From Oscillibacter valericigenes Sjm18-20 (GTDB lineage: Bacteria > Bacillota > Clostridia > Oscillospirales > Oscillospiraceae), in assembly GCA_000283575.1 (NCBI GenBank), contig AP012044.1, forward strand, positions 1,240,001 to 1,304,000: a stretch of DNA of 64,000 nucleotides. The letters are read 5' to 3'. Below are positions 28,669-37,184 of the stretch, one piece after another; the stretch's first letter is position 1; each line of letters starts with the position of its first letter. Under the pieces are notes generated by a model. The model was not told the DNA's origin and did not search any database. It was given only the letters and a program-made list of their open reading frames with translations. The position numbers were made by a program, and so were the translations under genes.

Positions 28669-29148
28669 ATGTCAATCGAAAAAGTGAGAGCCTATTTTAA
28701 AACGCAGGGCATCCAGGACCGCATTCAGGAATTCGACGTATCCTCCGCCACGGTGGAGCTGGCGGCTCAGGCCGTGGGCGTGGAGGGTGCGCGAATTGCC
28801 AAGACCCTCAGCTTCAAGCTGGGAGACAGGGTATTGCTGATCGTTTGTGCAGGAGACGCCAAGGTGGATAACCGTCGCTATAAGGACCAGTTCGGCGGCA
28901 AGGCGTCCATGCTGAGCCACGACGAAGCCTCCACTCTGGTTGGCCACGCTGTGGGCGGTGTGTGTCCGTTTGCCGTCAACAAGGGCGTGGAGATTTATCT
29001 GGACGAGTCCCTGCGGCGCTTTGCCACTGTTTTCCCGGCGGCGGGCAGCAGCAACAGCGCCATTGAGATGACCTGCGACGAACTGGAGAAGTATTCCGGC
29101 GGAACCTGGGTAGATGTGTGCAAGGGCTGGCGGCCCGACGAGCAATAA
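28669..29148 (+). CDS. YbaK/EbsC-type aminoacyl-tRNA deacylase
   Basis: A 159-residue protein of the YbaK/ProX editing family, which removes wrongly attached amino acids from tRNA in trans. The fold markers are AQAVGVEGARIAKTLSFK with the conserved lysine, GDAKVDNRRYK and GGVCPFAVNKGVEIYLDESL. AAAGGGGAA precedes the ATG. It sits 3 nt before the phosphoesterase gene. The cognate amino acid cannot be set from the sequence. Confidence 0.85.
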   Translation: MSIEKVRAYFKTQGIQDRIQEFDVSSATVELAAQAVGVEGARIAKTLSFKLGDRVLLIVCAGDAKVDNRRYKDQFGGKASMLSHDEASTLVGHAVGGVCPFAVNKGVEIYLDESLRRFATVFPAAGSSNSAIEMTCDELEKYSGGTWVDVCKGWRPDEQ

Positions 29149-29151
29149 GCC

Positions 29152-30249
29152 ATGTTTCGATTTCTCCATGCGGCGGACTTCCATCTGGACAGCGCGTTCC
29201 ACGCCCTGTCGCCCCAGAGGGCTGCGGAACGGAGGCGGGAGAGCAGAGAACTGGGAGCGCGGCTGGCGGACGAGGCGCTCCGCAGGGGCGCGGATCTGAT
29301 GCTCCTCTCCGGCGACCTGTTTGACGGGTCCGACAATTTCCGGGAGACGCCCGAGGAACTGGCGTGTGGCCTGGGCCGCATTGGCGCCAGCGTATTTGTT
29401 GCACCTGGAAACCACGATTTTTACAGCTCCGACAGCCCCTATGCCACGGTGGAGTGGCCTGAAAACGTTTACATTTTTAAATCTGGGCAGATTGAGAGTG
29501 TGGATTTGCCGGACCTGAACTGCACGGTCCACGGCGCGGCGTTTACCGGGCCGGAGCAGGTGCCCGGCCTTTTGACCGGGTTCGCCGCCCCTGAGGATGG
29601 GCGGATACATCTGATGACGCTCCACGGAGATGTGGAGCCGTCTGTGGCGCGCTATAATCCCATCACGAAGGCGGAGATTGCCGCCAGTGGCCTTACTTAT
29701 CTGGCACTGGGACATATCCATGCCGCCTCTGGGCCGCAGAGGTGCGGAGAGACCCTTTGGGCCTATCCCGGCTGTACGGAAGGCCGGGGGTTTGATGAGC
29801 TGGGGGACAAGGGGTTTTATTTTGGCACCGTGTCCGACGAGGGTGTGGTGACGCTGGAATTTGTGCCTTTTGCCCGGCACCGCTATGAGATTATGACCGT
29901 GGACGTCACAGGCAAGGACCCCCGGGAGGCGCTGGAAGCGGCCTTGCCCGCGTGGACCACGGACGATTTATACCGACTTCTGCTCACCGGGGAGACGGAT
30001 GAGCGGGGAATCGACCTGACGGCGCTGGAAACGCTTTTTTCCGGCCGGTTTTACGCGCTGGAGCTGCGGGACCAGACCCGCGTCCGGCAGGACGTGTGGG
30101 CAAGGGCGGACGAGGACTCCCTCCGGGGTGAATTTCTCCGCCGGCTGCGCGGGCGGTACGATGCCGCGGCGGACGATAAAGAGCGGGAAAACGTGACCCG
30201 GGCTGTGCGGTTTGGCCTTGCGGCGCTGGACCACCGGGACATTATGTGA
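29152..30249 (+). CDS. SbcD-like DNA repair metallophosphoesterase
   Basis: A 365-residue calcineurin-like phosphoesterase. Motifs run in order: HAADFHLD (DxH), SGDLFDG, GNHDFY, LHGDVE and LGHIHA. It resembles SbcD/YhaO, the nuclease subunit that normally works with a large SMC-like ATPase (SbcC/YhaN). No such ATPase gene follows; the next gene is an asparaginase 9 nt downstream. It could work with an unlinked ATPase or alone. The C-terminal third is charged and may be helical. Confidence 0.82.
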   Translation: MFRFLHAADFHLDSAFHALSPQRAAERRRESRELGARLADEALRRGADLMLLSGDLFDGSDNFRETPEELACGLGRIGASVFVAPGNHDFYSSDSPYATVEWPENVYIFKSGQIESVDLPDLNCTVHGAAFTGPEQVPGLLTGFAAPEDGRIHLMTLHGDVEPSVARYNPITKAEIAASGLTYLALGHIHAASGPQRCGETLWAYPGCTEGRGFDELGDKGFYFGTVSDEGVVTLEFVPFARHRYEIMTVDVTGKDPREALEAALPAWTTDDLYRLLLTGETDERGIDLTALETLFSGRFYALELRDQTRVRQDVWARADEDSLRGEFLRRLRGRYDAAADDKERENVTRAVRFGLAALDHRDIM

Positions 30250-30258
30250 AGGTGTATT

Positions 30259-31260
30259 ATGAAAAAAATTCTGTTGATTGGTACCGGCGGCACCATTGCC
30301 TCTCAGGTGACGGAGGACGGTCTGGCCCCGGAGTTGACCAGCGAGCAGCTTCTGACCCATATCCCCGCCATCTCCGGTATCTGTCAGGTGGAGAGCTTGC
30401 AGCTTTTGAATCTGGACAGCACCAACATCGCCCCGGCCCATTGGCTGCGGATGGTGCGGTGTATTCGGGACCACTATGCATCCTACGACGGCTTTGTCCT
30501 GACCCACGGTACGGATACCATGGCCTATACCGCCGCGGCTCTCAGCTATCTCATTCAGGATAGCCCCAAGCCCATCGTTCTCACCGGGGCCCAGAGGCCC
30601 ATCGGGTTCGACGTAACGGACTCCAAGGCCAACCTGACGGACGCATTCCGGGTGGCGTCGTCGGATATGCCCGGCGTGTCGCTGGTGTTTAACGGAAAGG
30701 TGATCGTGGGAACTCGGGCGCAAAAGATTCGGTCCAAGAGTTTTGAGGCGTTTACCAGCATCAACTATCCGTTTTTGGGCGTTTTGCGGGACGGTGTGCT
30801 GCTGTCCTATATCCGCCAGGACTGTAAGGACAGCCCGGAGTTTTCTGAAAATCTGAATACCAGCGTGGCACTGCTGAAGCTCATTCCCGGCACGGAACAA
30901 TCCCTGCTGGATTATTTGCTGGAGCGGAACGACGCGCTCATCATCGAGTCTTTCGGCGTTGGCGGCCTGCCCGATTACGAGGGCGCGGACTTCTGCGGCA
31001 GCGTCTGCCGCTGGACGGCAAAGGGCAAACTGGTGGTGCTGACCACCCAGGTGCAGAACGAGGGCAGTGACCTTGGCGTCTACCATGTGGGCCATCGGCT
31101 GAAGGGAACCCGCGGCGTACTGGAGGCCTTCGATATGACCACCGAGGCGGTGACGGCGAAGCTGATGTGGATTATGGGGAAGACGCGGGACATAGCGGAA
31201 ATCCAGCGCCTGTTTTACACCCCCGTTGCCCACGACATTTTGTGGCGTGCGGAGAACTGA
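30259..31260 (+). CDS. ansA: Type I (cytoplasmic) L-asparaginase
   Basis: A 333-residue enzyme hydrolysing asparagine to aspartate and ammonia. The first catalytic threonine is in GTGGTIAS near residue 10, the second in THGTDTMAYTAAAL near residue 81, and TGAQRPI follows. The absence of a signal peptide indicates the cytoplasmic low-affinity type. It is 9 nt after the phosphoesterase gene and directly followed by the glycosylase gene, so the three are likely cotranscribed. Confidence 0.92.
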   Translation: MKKILLIGTGGTIASQVTEDGLAPELTSEQLLTHIPAISGICQVESLQLLNLDSTNIAPAHWLRMVRCIRDHYASYDGFVLTHGTDTMAYTAAALSYLIQDSPKPIVLTGAQRPIGFDVTDSKANLTDAFRVASSDMPGVSLVFNGKVIVGTRAQKIRSKSFEAFTSINYPFLGVLRDGVLLSYIRQDCKDSPEFSENLNTSVALLKLIPGTEQSLLDYLLERNDALIIESFGVGGLPDYEGADFCGSVCRWTAKGKLVVLTTQVQNEGSDLGVYHVGHRLKGTRGVLEAFDMTTEAVTAKLMWIMGKTRDIAEIQRLFYTPVAHDILWRAEN

Positions 31261-31261
31261 T

Positions 31262-32071
31262 GTGGAATTCATCCCCAAACAGGACTTCAATCTGGAGAAG
31301 ATCGCGGACAGCGGCCAGTGTTTCCGGCTGAACCAGCTGGAACCGGGCCGATTTCGCCTGGCGGCGCGGGATCGATGCGTGGAGCTGACAGAGCGGACCG
31401 ATGCATGGGCGTTGGACTGCTCCGCCGCGGAATTCAACGCGCTCTGGCGAAGCTATTTTGATCTGGACGAGAACTACGCCGCGTTCCGTGCCGCTGTACC
31501 GAAAAAGGACATGTACCTGGCCGCGGCGACGGAGTTCGGAATGGGCATCCGTATTTTGCGGCAGGACCCGTGGGAGATGCTGGTGACGTTTATCATCTCC
31601 CAGAGGAAGAACATACCGGCCATCCGTGCCTGCGTGGAGACGCTTTGTACCCGGTATGGGAAAAGCCTTGGATCGGAGTATGCGTTTCCGTCTCCAGCGG
31701 CGTTGTCCGGGGCCGGGGAGGAGGGCCTTCATGCCTGCGCTCTGGGCTATCGCGCCGGATATGTTCTGGCGGCGACACGACTGGTGCAGACGGGGGCGCT
31801 GGACCTTGAGGCGCTGGCGTCTCTGGGGGACGGGGAACTGATGGAGGCGCTGATGGCTGTCCCCGGCGTGGGAGTAAAAGTTGCCAACTGTGTATCTCTG
31901 TTCGGTTACCATCGCATTGCCGCGTTTCCGCGGGATGTGTGGATTAACCGGGTGGTTCGGGAGCACTATCGGGGCCGGTTCCCGCTGTATCGTTACAGGG
32001 GATTTGCCGGGGTGATGCAGCAGTATCTGTTTTATTACGCACGGCATGAGGGGAAAGACACAAAGGCATAG
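31262..32071 (+). CDS. OGG-type DNA glycosylase/AP lyase
   Basis: A 269-residue helix-hairpin-helix glycosylase that removes 8-oxoguanine or alkylated bases. The catalytic lysine (Lys206) is in VPGVGVKVANC, and the aspartate (Asp225) 19 residues later in FPRDVW, the same spacing as Lys249 and Asp268 in human OGG1. The GTG at 31262 is preferred because GGAG lies 7 nt upstream and the frame further upstream runs back into the asparaginase gene. It is the last gene before a terminator. Substrate preference is inferred from the catalytic pair. Confidence 0.85.
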   Translation: MEFIPKQDFNLEKIADSGQCFRLNQLEPGRFRLAARDRCVELTERTDAWALDCSAAEFNALWRSYFDLDENYAAFRAAVPKKDMYLAAATEFGMGIRILRQDPWEMLVTFIISQRKNIPAIRACVETLCTRYGKSLGSEYAFPSPAALSGAGEEGLHACALGYRAGYVLAATRLVQTGALDLEALASLGDGELMEALMAVPGVGVKVANCVSLFGYHRIAAFPRDVWINRVVREHYRGRFPLYRYRGFAGVMQQYLFYYARHEGKDTKA

Positions 32072-32099
32072 GGAGGGCGCAGCGCGCCCTCCCGTTTTT
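32071..32099 (+). terminator. Terminator after the glycosylase gene
   Basis: GGGAGGGCGC / GCGCCCTCCC with a 3-nt loop and a run of five T. Confidence 0.9.
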
Positions 32100-32157
32100 A
32101 TTGCCGAAAATCTCAGCCTAACGGCCTGCGGCGGCCGAAGTACCGGCATATAACTCT

Positions 32158-32582
32158 GTGACAGCCAAGTTATCCGAAAGGTCGCTGAAGGAATATCCGG
32201 TCATCCGGCGAGCTTTAAAATCTGCCGCGGCTATTGCTAATCGTGAGATTAAAAAAACGCCTCTTGACTTTTACACCAAGATTGCCGTGGGGCAGCTCCA
32301 GCCGTTCATCGGATGTTCCCGCACCCAGCAGAGATATCCCAGCGTCTGGCTGAAATTTGCAGAGATTTTACCGCGTCCTTTAAGTTCCGCTTTGCGGATG
32401 CCCGCCCGCGTCATCATATCGAGGATCAGGTGTTCCATATCTATAATGGGAGAGACGAACAGGGCCCGGCGCAGGGAATCGCCGCCATTCCGGGGATGAG
32501 CAACCAGACCTTACTGCTTTTTTCGCCGAGCAAGACCGAAGAAATGTCGCTGATGAAAAATCGTTTCTTTGCTGTTTTGTGA
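32158..32582 (+). pseudogene. Frameshifted gene of unknown family
   Basis: Two overlapping frames read as one protein if joined. The first (from a GTG at 32158) gives LKEYPVIRRALKSAAAIANR and QPFIG. The second, from about 32313, gives MFPHPAEISQRLAEICRDFT and runs to a stop at 32582. A single frameshift near 32310 would join them into about 140 residues. I do not recognise the family. The tail to 32740 contains no gene. It marks the beginning of the decayed accessory region. Confidence 0.5.
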
Positions 32583-32740
32583 CAGCGTGAAAAACGCTAG
32601 ACCATCCTTCATATAAAAGCCCCGGGCCAGACAACCGCCATCCGGCCCGACCGAAAGTCGGGAAAGGCAGATAATATGCAACCCTACCCTTTTCCTCTGA
32701 CTGTAACTTATCATGCTTCCCCAAACTTTAACACTGCCCT

Positions 32741-32769
32741 AAAGAAAAAGCCGCCCTGTAAAGGGCGGC
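32741..32769 (-). terminator. Terminator of the zinc-ribbon gene
   Basis: On the minus strand, GCCGCCCT / AGGGCGGC with a short loop, then TTTTTCTTT. Confidence 0.85.
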
Positions 32770-32786
32770 CTAAAGCATAAACGGGA

Positions 32787-33062
32787 TTATCTTTTATTGC
32801 TGAAACAATCGCTGCAATACACAGGGCGGTCATCGCGGGGCTGGAAAGGAACTTTGCAGGGTCTCCCGCATTCCGCGCAGACTGCGTCGTACATTCTGCG
32901 TTCGCCGCGATCGGAAGACATTCCTTTGCGGGCCATGCGGCAGGATTTGCAGCGCTGGGGTTCGTTTGTAAAGCCTTTTTCAGCAAAGAATTCCTGTTCG
33001 CTGGCGGTAAAAGTGAATTCCTGACCGCAGTCCTTGCAGACGAGAGTTTTGTCTTGATACAT
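32787..33062 (-). CDS. Zinc-ribbon protein (two CxxC pairs twice)
   Basis: A 91-residue protein of the probable zinc-ribbon (zf-trcl) type. The first ribbon is CKDC and CKSC, spaced by about 26 residues. The second is CAEC and CSDC. RERRMYD-like basic residues lie between them. The family is common in Firmicutes and proposed to bind zinc and nucleic acid or protein. It is monocistronic with its own terminator. GAGGTATTTC precedes the ATG. Confidence 0.85.
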   Translation of the reverse strand: MYQDKTLVCKDCGQEFTFTASEQEFFAEKGFTNEPQRCKSCRMARKGMSSDRGERRMYDAVCAECGRPCKVPFQPRDDRPVYCSDCFSNKR

Positions 33063-33283
33063 GAAATACCTCTTAATATTTAGTTCGCCATAGGCGATTA
33101 TTTAATATTACACTACTTTTAAATAAAAGTCAAGGAAAAGAAAAGCATGAAGAAAATAAAGTGCCTGGAGTTCGGAAAATTGGATGGACAGGACCGGCAG
33201 AAAGCGGCGTTCTATCGGGGGCGGGTCGTGTCTGACAATATCTTAAAAAAAGCTCCGCCCGGCATTATCGGGCGGAGCGCAGG

Positions 33284-33484
33284 TCAGGGGTTCGGATCTC
33301 CTACAGAGCCATCGCCTTTGAGTTGGTGGTATACCTTCATCTCCGGGCCGCTGCTATTCCCGATAACGGGTTTCGCTTTTTCTTTCCCACTTTTGGCTTT
33401 TCCATGAAGCTCAGGAACAGGGGGGACGTTGTTGCGGGGCTGCGTATGCGTCCAGTCAGGACGCGCCATGCCTTTCTTTGCCAT
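33284..33484 (-). CDS. Small basic protein, unknown
   Basis: A 66-residue protein starting MAKKGMARPDWTHTQPRNN and rich in Lys, Pro and Asn. An excellent ribosome-binding site (GGAGGTGATC) lies before the ATG at 33484, which supports a real gene. The composition suggests a disordered protein. It lies downstream of another small gene (33671-33820) on the same strand. I recall similar short proteins in Oscillospiraceae genomes but cannot name a family. Confidence 0.7.
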   Translation of the reverse strand: MAKKGMARPDWTHTQPRNNVPPVPELHGKAKSGKEKAKPVIGNSSGPEMKVYHQLKGDGSVGDPNP

Positions 33485-33670
33485 AAGATCACCTCCGAAA
33501 GACTATCCATAAATCAAGCATCAAACTAGAACCCAAATTAGTTTGCGCCAGACAATGACTGCACAGCAAAAATGGAGAAACTGCGGATCATTTTCGGCTT
33601 TTTGACCAGAGATTGGGCTGTTAGTATATCCGGGGAGTGAAAATGATCCGCGTTAGGAAATTGTATTGAG

Positions 33671-33820
33671 CTATAGGTCTTCCAAATCAGCGGCGGGAAT
33701 GTTGTTTTCGAGATTGTCCCGTCCAAGATCGGTATCGATGACAGGGTAGATGTCCTCCTGGATTGGCTTTTCGCCGTCGGAGAGGATGCGCTTTTTAGGG
33801 TCCGTTTTGCGTTGCTCCAT
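33671..33820 (-). CDS. Small acidic protein, unknown (49 aa)
   Basis: A 49-residue protein that starts MEQRKTDPKKRILSDGEKP and ends NIPAADLEDL. A clear ribosome-binding site GAGGTGAT precedes the ATG at 33820. It is on the same strand as the 66-residue gene 186 nt downstream, and the two could be one transcription unit. Gene finders with a 60-residue cutoff would miss it. Function unknown. Confidence 0.65.
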   Translation of the reverse strand: MEQRKTDPKKRILSDGEKPIQEDIYPVIDTDLGRDNLENNIPAADLEDL

Positions 33821-34395
33821 CGTATCACCTCTGCGGTATGGTGGCCAAAATCCAAAAAATTATGTTTCCCGGACGAAGTGCCGCACAGAAAAAATGAACA
33901 AAATATTCAAAATTTTCAAATTTAAGTCCGAGAAGATCGGCGTGCTTACAGGCGATCATTGAACCAATTCTACGGTAAAAAACTATCGGGAAAAGGTGAA
34001 ACGAGACATCCAGCCATTTCTGCGGTGATCGCAGTGGGCGACTATTTGGAAAAGAAGATGTGGATGTGAGAGATTGTCATCTCTGGTACCGCGTCCGGCT
34101 TCCTTCAGCTGCCGCCGCAGGAGGCGTTTTGAAATTTATCCGCGGCCATCACGCATTTTGGAAAATGTACGGGTGCCTGTGTCACTGATTTAAAAAAGCG
34201 GATGTGCCGGCCAGGATTCCTATTTTACCCCGAGGTAATGGCCTGTGGACAAGAAGTCGCTTAGACTGCGGCTGGAACCTGGCCGAGATCACAGAGAACG
34301 AAACGTAGGCCCTATCACGTCAAGGACGGCACACTGGCGGAATAATATAGATTGGGGCGGAGAGCAGTTCCCCGTCCCGACGGAAAGGAGCAATT
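33821..34395. other. Stretch without a recognisable gene
   Basis: About 575 nt between the small acidic protein and the holin gene. Only short broken frames occur, for example one from 34245 reading KKSLRLRLEPG. Base composition shifts from AT-rich (33880-34000) to mixed. It looks like decayed phage DNA, but no fragment is recognisable enough to name. Confidence 0.5.
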
Positions 34396-34671
34396 ATGGA
34401 CTTGAGTTCTTTCGGAATTGCCGCTGTAGCGGCAATTACCGTGATTTGCTATCTGGTGGGCCTTGTGGTTAAGGCCACGCCCTGTAATAACGACCAGTAT
34501 ATCCCCATTGCCTGTGGTGCCGTGGGCGGTATCCTGGGCCTTGTGGCGCTCTATACCGGACTGCCCCAGTTCCCGGCCTCAGACCCGCTCACGGCCATCT
34601 CCGTGGGCATTGTGAGCGGTCTTGCCGCCACTGGCATCAATCAGGTATACAAGCAGCTTACCAAGGAGTAA
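34396..34671 (+). CDS. Phage-type holin
   Basis: A 91-residue membrane protein with hydrophobic segments at about residues 5-27, 36-55 and 66-84, a small loop (PCNNDQY) and a basic tail (YKQLTKE). The layout and position directly before an endolysin gene are typical of phage holins, which open the membrane for the lysin. AAAGGAG precedes the ATG. The gene looks intact although the surrounding phage genes are decayed. Confidence 0.8.
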   Translation: MDLSSFGIAAVAAITVICYLVGLVVKATPCNNDQYIPIACGAVGGILGLVALYTGLPQFPASDPLTAISVGIVSGLAATGINQVYKQLTKE

Positions 34672-34675
34672 TTTT

Positions 34676-35146
34676 ATGACAAACGAGCAAAAGCGGGCAA
34701 ATGTCCTCCTGTGGGCGGAAAGCCAGCTGGGAGTCATCGAGTGGCCTGCCGGCAGCAACAAGGTCAAGTACAACGATTGGTACTATGGCAAGGCCGGGGC
34801 GGCTGGCGCGTGGTGTATGGCGTGGGTTCAGTGGGTTTTTGTCCGCGCCAAGCTGCCCCTGCCGGTAAAGACGGCCAGTTGTACGGTGCTGGCAGATTAT
34901 GCAAAGGAGCATGGACAGTGGGTTACAGGCGACTATAAACCCGGCGACATCCTGTTTATGCACTGGGGTAAGAACAAGGCATTGACGGAGCATGCGGGGA
35001 TCGTGGAGGCGATCAAGAGCGGCTACGTCGTGACCTATGAGGGCAATACGTCCCTTTTAAGTCAGGCCAATGGCGGCTGCGTCATGCGGCGCAACCGGGC
35101 ATACGCCAATATCACCGGAGCATACAGGCCTTGGTATAATATCTGA
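34676..35146 (+). CDS. Phage endolysin (CHAP/NlpC-P60-like peptidase)
   Basis: A 156-residue cysteine peptidase. The nucleophile is Cys47 in AWCMAWVQWVF and the histidine is His106 in TEHAGIVEAI, the usual Cys-His pair of CHAP-type amidase/endopeptidases that cut peptidoglycan. There is no signal peptide, as expected for a lysin released by a holin. AAGGAG sits at the end of the holin gene, 4 nt away. There is no separate wall-binding domain. A double hairpin follows. Confidence 0.82.
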   Translation: MTNEQKRANVLLWAESQLGVIEWPAGSNKVKYNDWYYGKAGAAGAWCMAWVQWVFVRAKLPLPVKTASCTVLADYAKEHGQWVTGDYKPGDILFMHWGKNKALTEHAGIVEAIKSGYVVTYEGNTSLLSQANGGCVMRRNRAYANITGAYRPWYNI

Positions 35147-35197
35147 AGTGCCCATTCGGGCACTTGGAGGGGGCCGGAGCGCATAGCGCTCCGGCCC
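35146..35197 (+). terminator. Double hairpin after the endolysin
   Basis: Hairpin 1 is AAGTGCCC-ATTC-GGGCACTT. Hairpin 2 is GGGCCGGAGCGC-ATA-GCGCTCCGGCCC, 12 perfect pairs followed by ATTGTT. Confidence 0.75.
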
Positions 35198-35207
35198 ATT
35201 GTTGAGC

Positions 35208-35306
35208 ATGGTCCGCATAGGGGATGAGTTGGGCTGCTCCGTGGACTATCTGCTGGGCAGAACGGATGATCCTGCCACAAATACAAAGGAGGATAATGAC
35301 TTATGA
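35208..35306 (+). pseudogene. XRE-family repressor C-terminal remnant
   Basis: A 32-residue frame MVRIGDELGCSVDYLLGRTD ending at TGA. The GCSVDYLLGRTDDP block is the conserved end of phage-type helix-turn-helix repressors. The recognition helix and everything before it are missing. It overlaps the next fragment by the ATGA sequence. Confidence 0.65.
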
Positions 35307-35578
35307 GTAAGAAGAAATTTGAGCAAAAGCGGCAGTTTATCACCCGCGAACTGTCCCACTGCATCACCGCGTCCCACGAGGGCGTGTCACGGATGAAATT
35401 TTAGTACCATGACGGCGGCGAGGAAAGCGTAATCATCCGCTTTGACAACTGCTACATCAAGACCGTAAATGCGACCGGGGACAAATGCCGCGCATACTCA
35501 AAAAGAAAACCGCCACAGTTAAGTGGCGGATTCCCCTTCATCTATGATCTGCTGAAGCACTGCAATCAGATCGTCTAG
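35303..35578 (+). pseudogene. Small phage gene interrupted by a TAG codon
   Basis: Starts MSKKKFEQKRQFITRELSHC after an AAAGGAGG site, then hits TAG at 35402-35404. The frame stays open after it, reading YHDGGEESVIIRFDNCYIKT. The final part (from about 35519) overlaps a convergent small gene and is probably not original coding sequence. Family unknown. Confidence 0.5.
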
Positions 35579-35674
35579 GTTATTGATCTGAACATCGCGG
35601 GAAAGAATCTCATTTTTCAGATCAACGGACAAAGATTCAAACTGTTGGTGTAATTTCGGACTTACATATGACAT
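35519..35674 (-). CDS. Small acidic helical protein, unknown (51 aa)
   Basis: A 51-residue protein that starts MSYVSPKLHQQFESLSVDLK and ends IIDEGESAT; it is likely mostly helical. A TTGAGGTG ribosome-binding site precedes the ATG at 35674. It lies 22 nt after the DUF1540 gene on the same strand, so the two form an operon. It is too short for a 60-residue cutoff. Function unknown. Confidence 0.7.
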   Translation of the reverse strand: MSYVSPKLHQQFESLSVDLKNEILSRDVQINNLDDLIAVLQQIIDEGESAT

Positions 35675-35696
35675 AGAAGCACCTCAATAGGCAGTA

Positions 35697-36002
35697 TTAT
35701 TCTTTGAAGGTCTGGCATCCGGCACCGTTGCCGCATCCGCAGTTATCAATGGTGACGCTACCGGCATTGCATTTGCAGTTATCATTGTGCTTGCAGTTGC
35801 AGGCTTTGCAAGTGATGTTGGTTACGGGGCTTGCAGAAGCCTCGTTCACGCTGTTGGCTGCACCGCTTGCGGGGCGATAGGAACGGCAGGAAGTTTCGCT
35901 GCTGGACGTTGCGCTGCCTCCGGAAACATCAATAGAAGACAGACAGCAAAGACCGGAAGCGTTATTGCCGCAGGAACGCACGCTGCATCCGAGATTACTC
36001 AT
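35697..36002 (-). CDS. DUF1540 cysteine-rich protein
   Basis: A 101-residue protein with 13 cysteines in two blocks: GCSVRSCGNNASGLCCLSSI at the N-terminus and CKACNCKHNDNCKCNAGSV near the C-terminus, followed by a GCG...CQTF end. This is the DUF1540 pattern, small metal-binding proteins known from spore-forming Firmicutes. A Ser-rich linker separates the blocks. The ATG at 36002 follows AAAGGTG; an upstream in-frame ATG at 36065 lacks a site. A spore-associated role is possible from family distribution only. Confidence 0.85.
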   Translation of the reverse strand: MSNLGCSVRSCGNNASGLCCLSSIDVSGGSATSSSETSCRSYRPASGAANSVNEASASPVTNITCKACNCKHNDNCKCNAGSVTIDNCGCGNGAGCQTFKE

Positions 36003-36103
36003 ATTCAGCAACACCTTTCGTTTTGGAATGTACTTAGTATTGTTGAATGATTTGAAATTATGCAAAATGTGAAAAAAGTCAAGTAAAAGAAGGAGAGATT
36101 GTG

Positions 36104-36319
36104 AATGCTGAAGAAAACTCGAATTGTGCGGGCGCTATGGGCATGCGCAGCCCTAGATGGTGGATGTGGTAATGCGTTTATGGCGAGTTGTCCGGCCCTG
36201 AGTGTACACGGAAGAATTTGCAAACTGCTGCTGATCTGATTAAACAGCAGCAGTTCTACATTGCCAAACTAGAAAAGCAGCTTTTCGAGAACCGGTGCAG
36301 GGAGTCATTATCCTACTGA
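36104..36319 (+). pseudogene. Phage gene remnant with coiled-coil tail
   Basis: A start after AAGGAGAG (36104) soon runs into stop codons, while a second frame gives KNLQTAADLIKQQQFYIAKL and ends at 36319. The helical ADLIKQQQ.. segment resembles small phage proteins with coiled coils. Family uncertain. The AT-rich gap 36320-36530 holds no gene. Confidence 0.35.
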
Positions 36320-36529
36320 CATGAGCTACGGAATGCCATTAATATGCGATGGGAGTCCTGAGCAATGTATGTTTGAATGGTGCGGTTCTCAGCAGTCCGG
36401 AAAAAGGATTGGCGGAGCGGGCGATAAAGGGTTGGATGCCCTTGAAAAGTGGCTTGAAAACATTGAATTCGGTAGAAAGTGGGCCTGTTGATAAAGTACC
36501 CTGTGTCTTTAAAATATGGTAAAATAAAA

Positions 36530-36895
36530 GAAACTGATTGGCTGGTGACGCGTGTGAAGTTAAAGCTCCACATAGTGACAATCGAAGACCTGGTGCCGCA
36601 AAATCATTTCGTACGGAAACTGGAGTCGGTGGTGGACTCATCACTCGTCTATGAGGAATCGGGAAAGCTATACAGATATCGGCAAGACTGTCCGCCCATC
36701 GACCCGAAGATGCTGGTCAAATATCCGCTGATGGGATACGTATACTCCCGTCGGAGCGGCAGATTGAGCAGCGCATCCAGATAGACGTTGCCCTGTGCCG
36801 GTACCTTGGACTGAACCTGTTTGACCCGGTGCCGGATCATAGCACCATTTCCCAGATCCGACGGAAGATTCAGGAAAAGTCTTGGGGAGATCAGG
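36530..36895 (+). pseudogene. IS1182-family transposase N-terminal remnant
   Basis: Reads LHIVTIEDLVPQNHFVRKLE, then PPIDPKMLVKYPLMGYVYS, the conserved N-terminus of IS1182-type transposases. A frameshift near 36750 moves the rest (ERQIEQRIQIDVALCRYLGL, then VPDHSTISQIRRKI) to another frame. The DDE catalytic region is absent. It is broken and truncated. Confidence 0.8.
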
Positions 36896-36899
36896 GGCC

Positions 36900-37184
36900 T
36901 TTAACGTGCTGTACGGCCGCGTCAGTCCCAAGTGGGGCGAGGCGGTGCTTGTGGACAAGGGCCGGGACATCGTGACGCCCATCGACGCCATCAAGGCGCG
37001 GCTGATTTCCGAAGAGATCGACGAGCTGTACAGGGAGATTCAGAAGCTCTCCGGGTATTTGCACAGGATGGTTGCCGACGTAAAAAACGGCTAGCTGAGG
37101 GCGTTTTGGGAGACGCGGGACGGGTGGCAGGAGATCATCCGAGAGCTTGCCGCCTTTGAGTGGGAACATCGCCCGAAGAAATAA
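36900..37184 (+). pseudogene. Phage or plasmid gene remnant with in-frame TAG
   Basis: A frame reading FNVLYGRVSPKWGEAVLVDK and IDELYREIQKLSGYLHRMVA, interrupted by TAG at 37092-37094, continues in the same frame as LRAFWETRDGWQEIIRELAA to a TAA at 37182. The 5' end is fused to the IS1182 remnant. Family unknown. Confidence 0.45.

Noticed and set aside
32511..32714. Minus-strand frame of 67 codons after the pseudogene
   Set aside because: There is no ribosome-binding site, it overlaps the frameshifted gene on the other strand, and it has no recognisable motif.
35303..35578. Selenocysteine or pyrrolysine-like recoding at the internal TAG
   Set aside because: No suppressor tRNA or insertion element was seen, the downstream part runs into a convergent gene, and neighbouring fragments also carry frameshifts.
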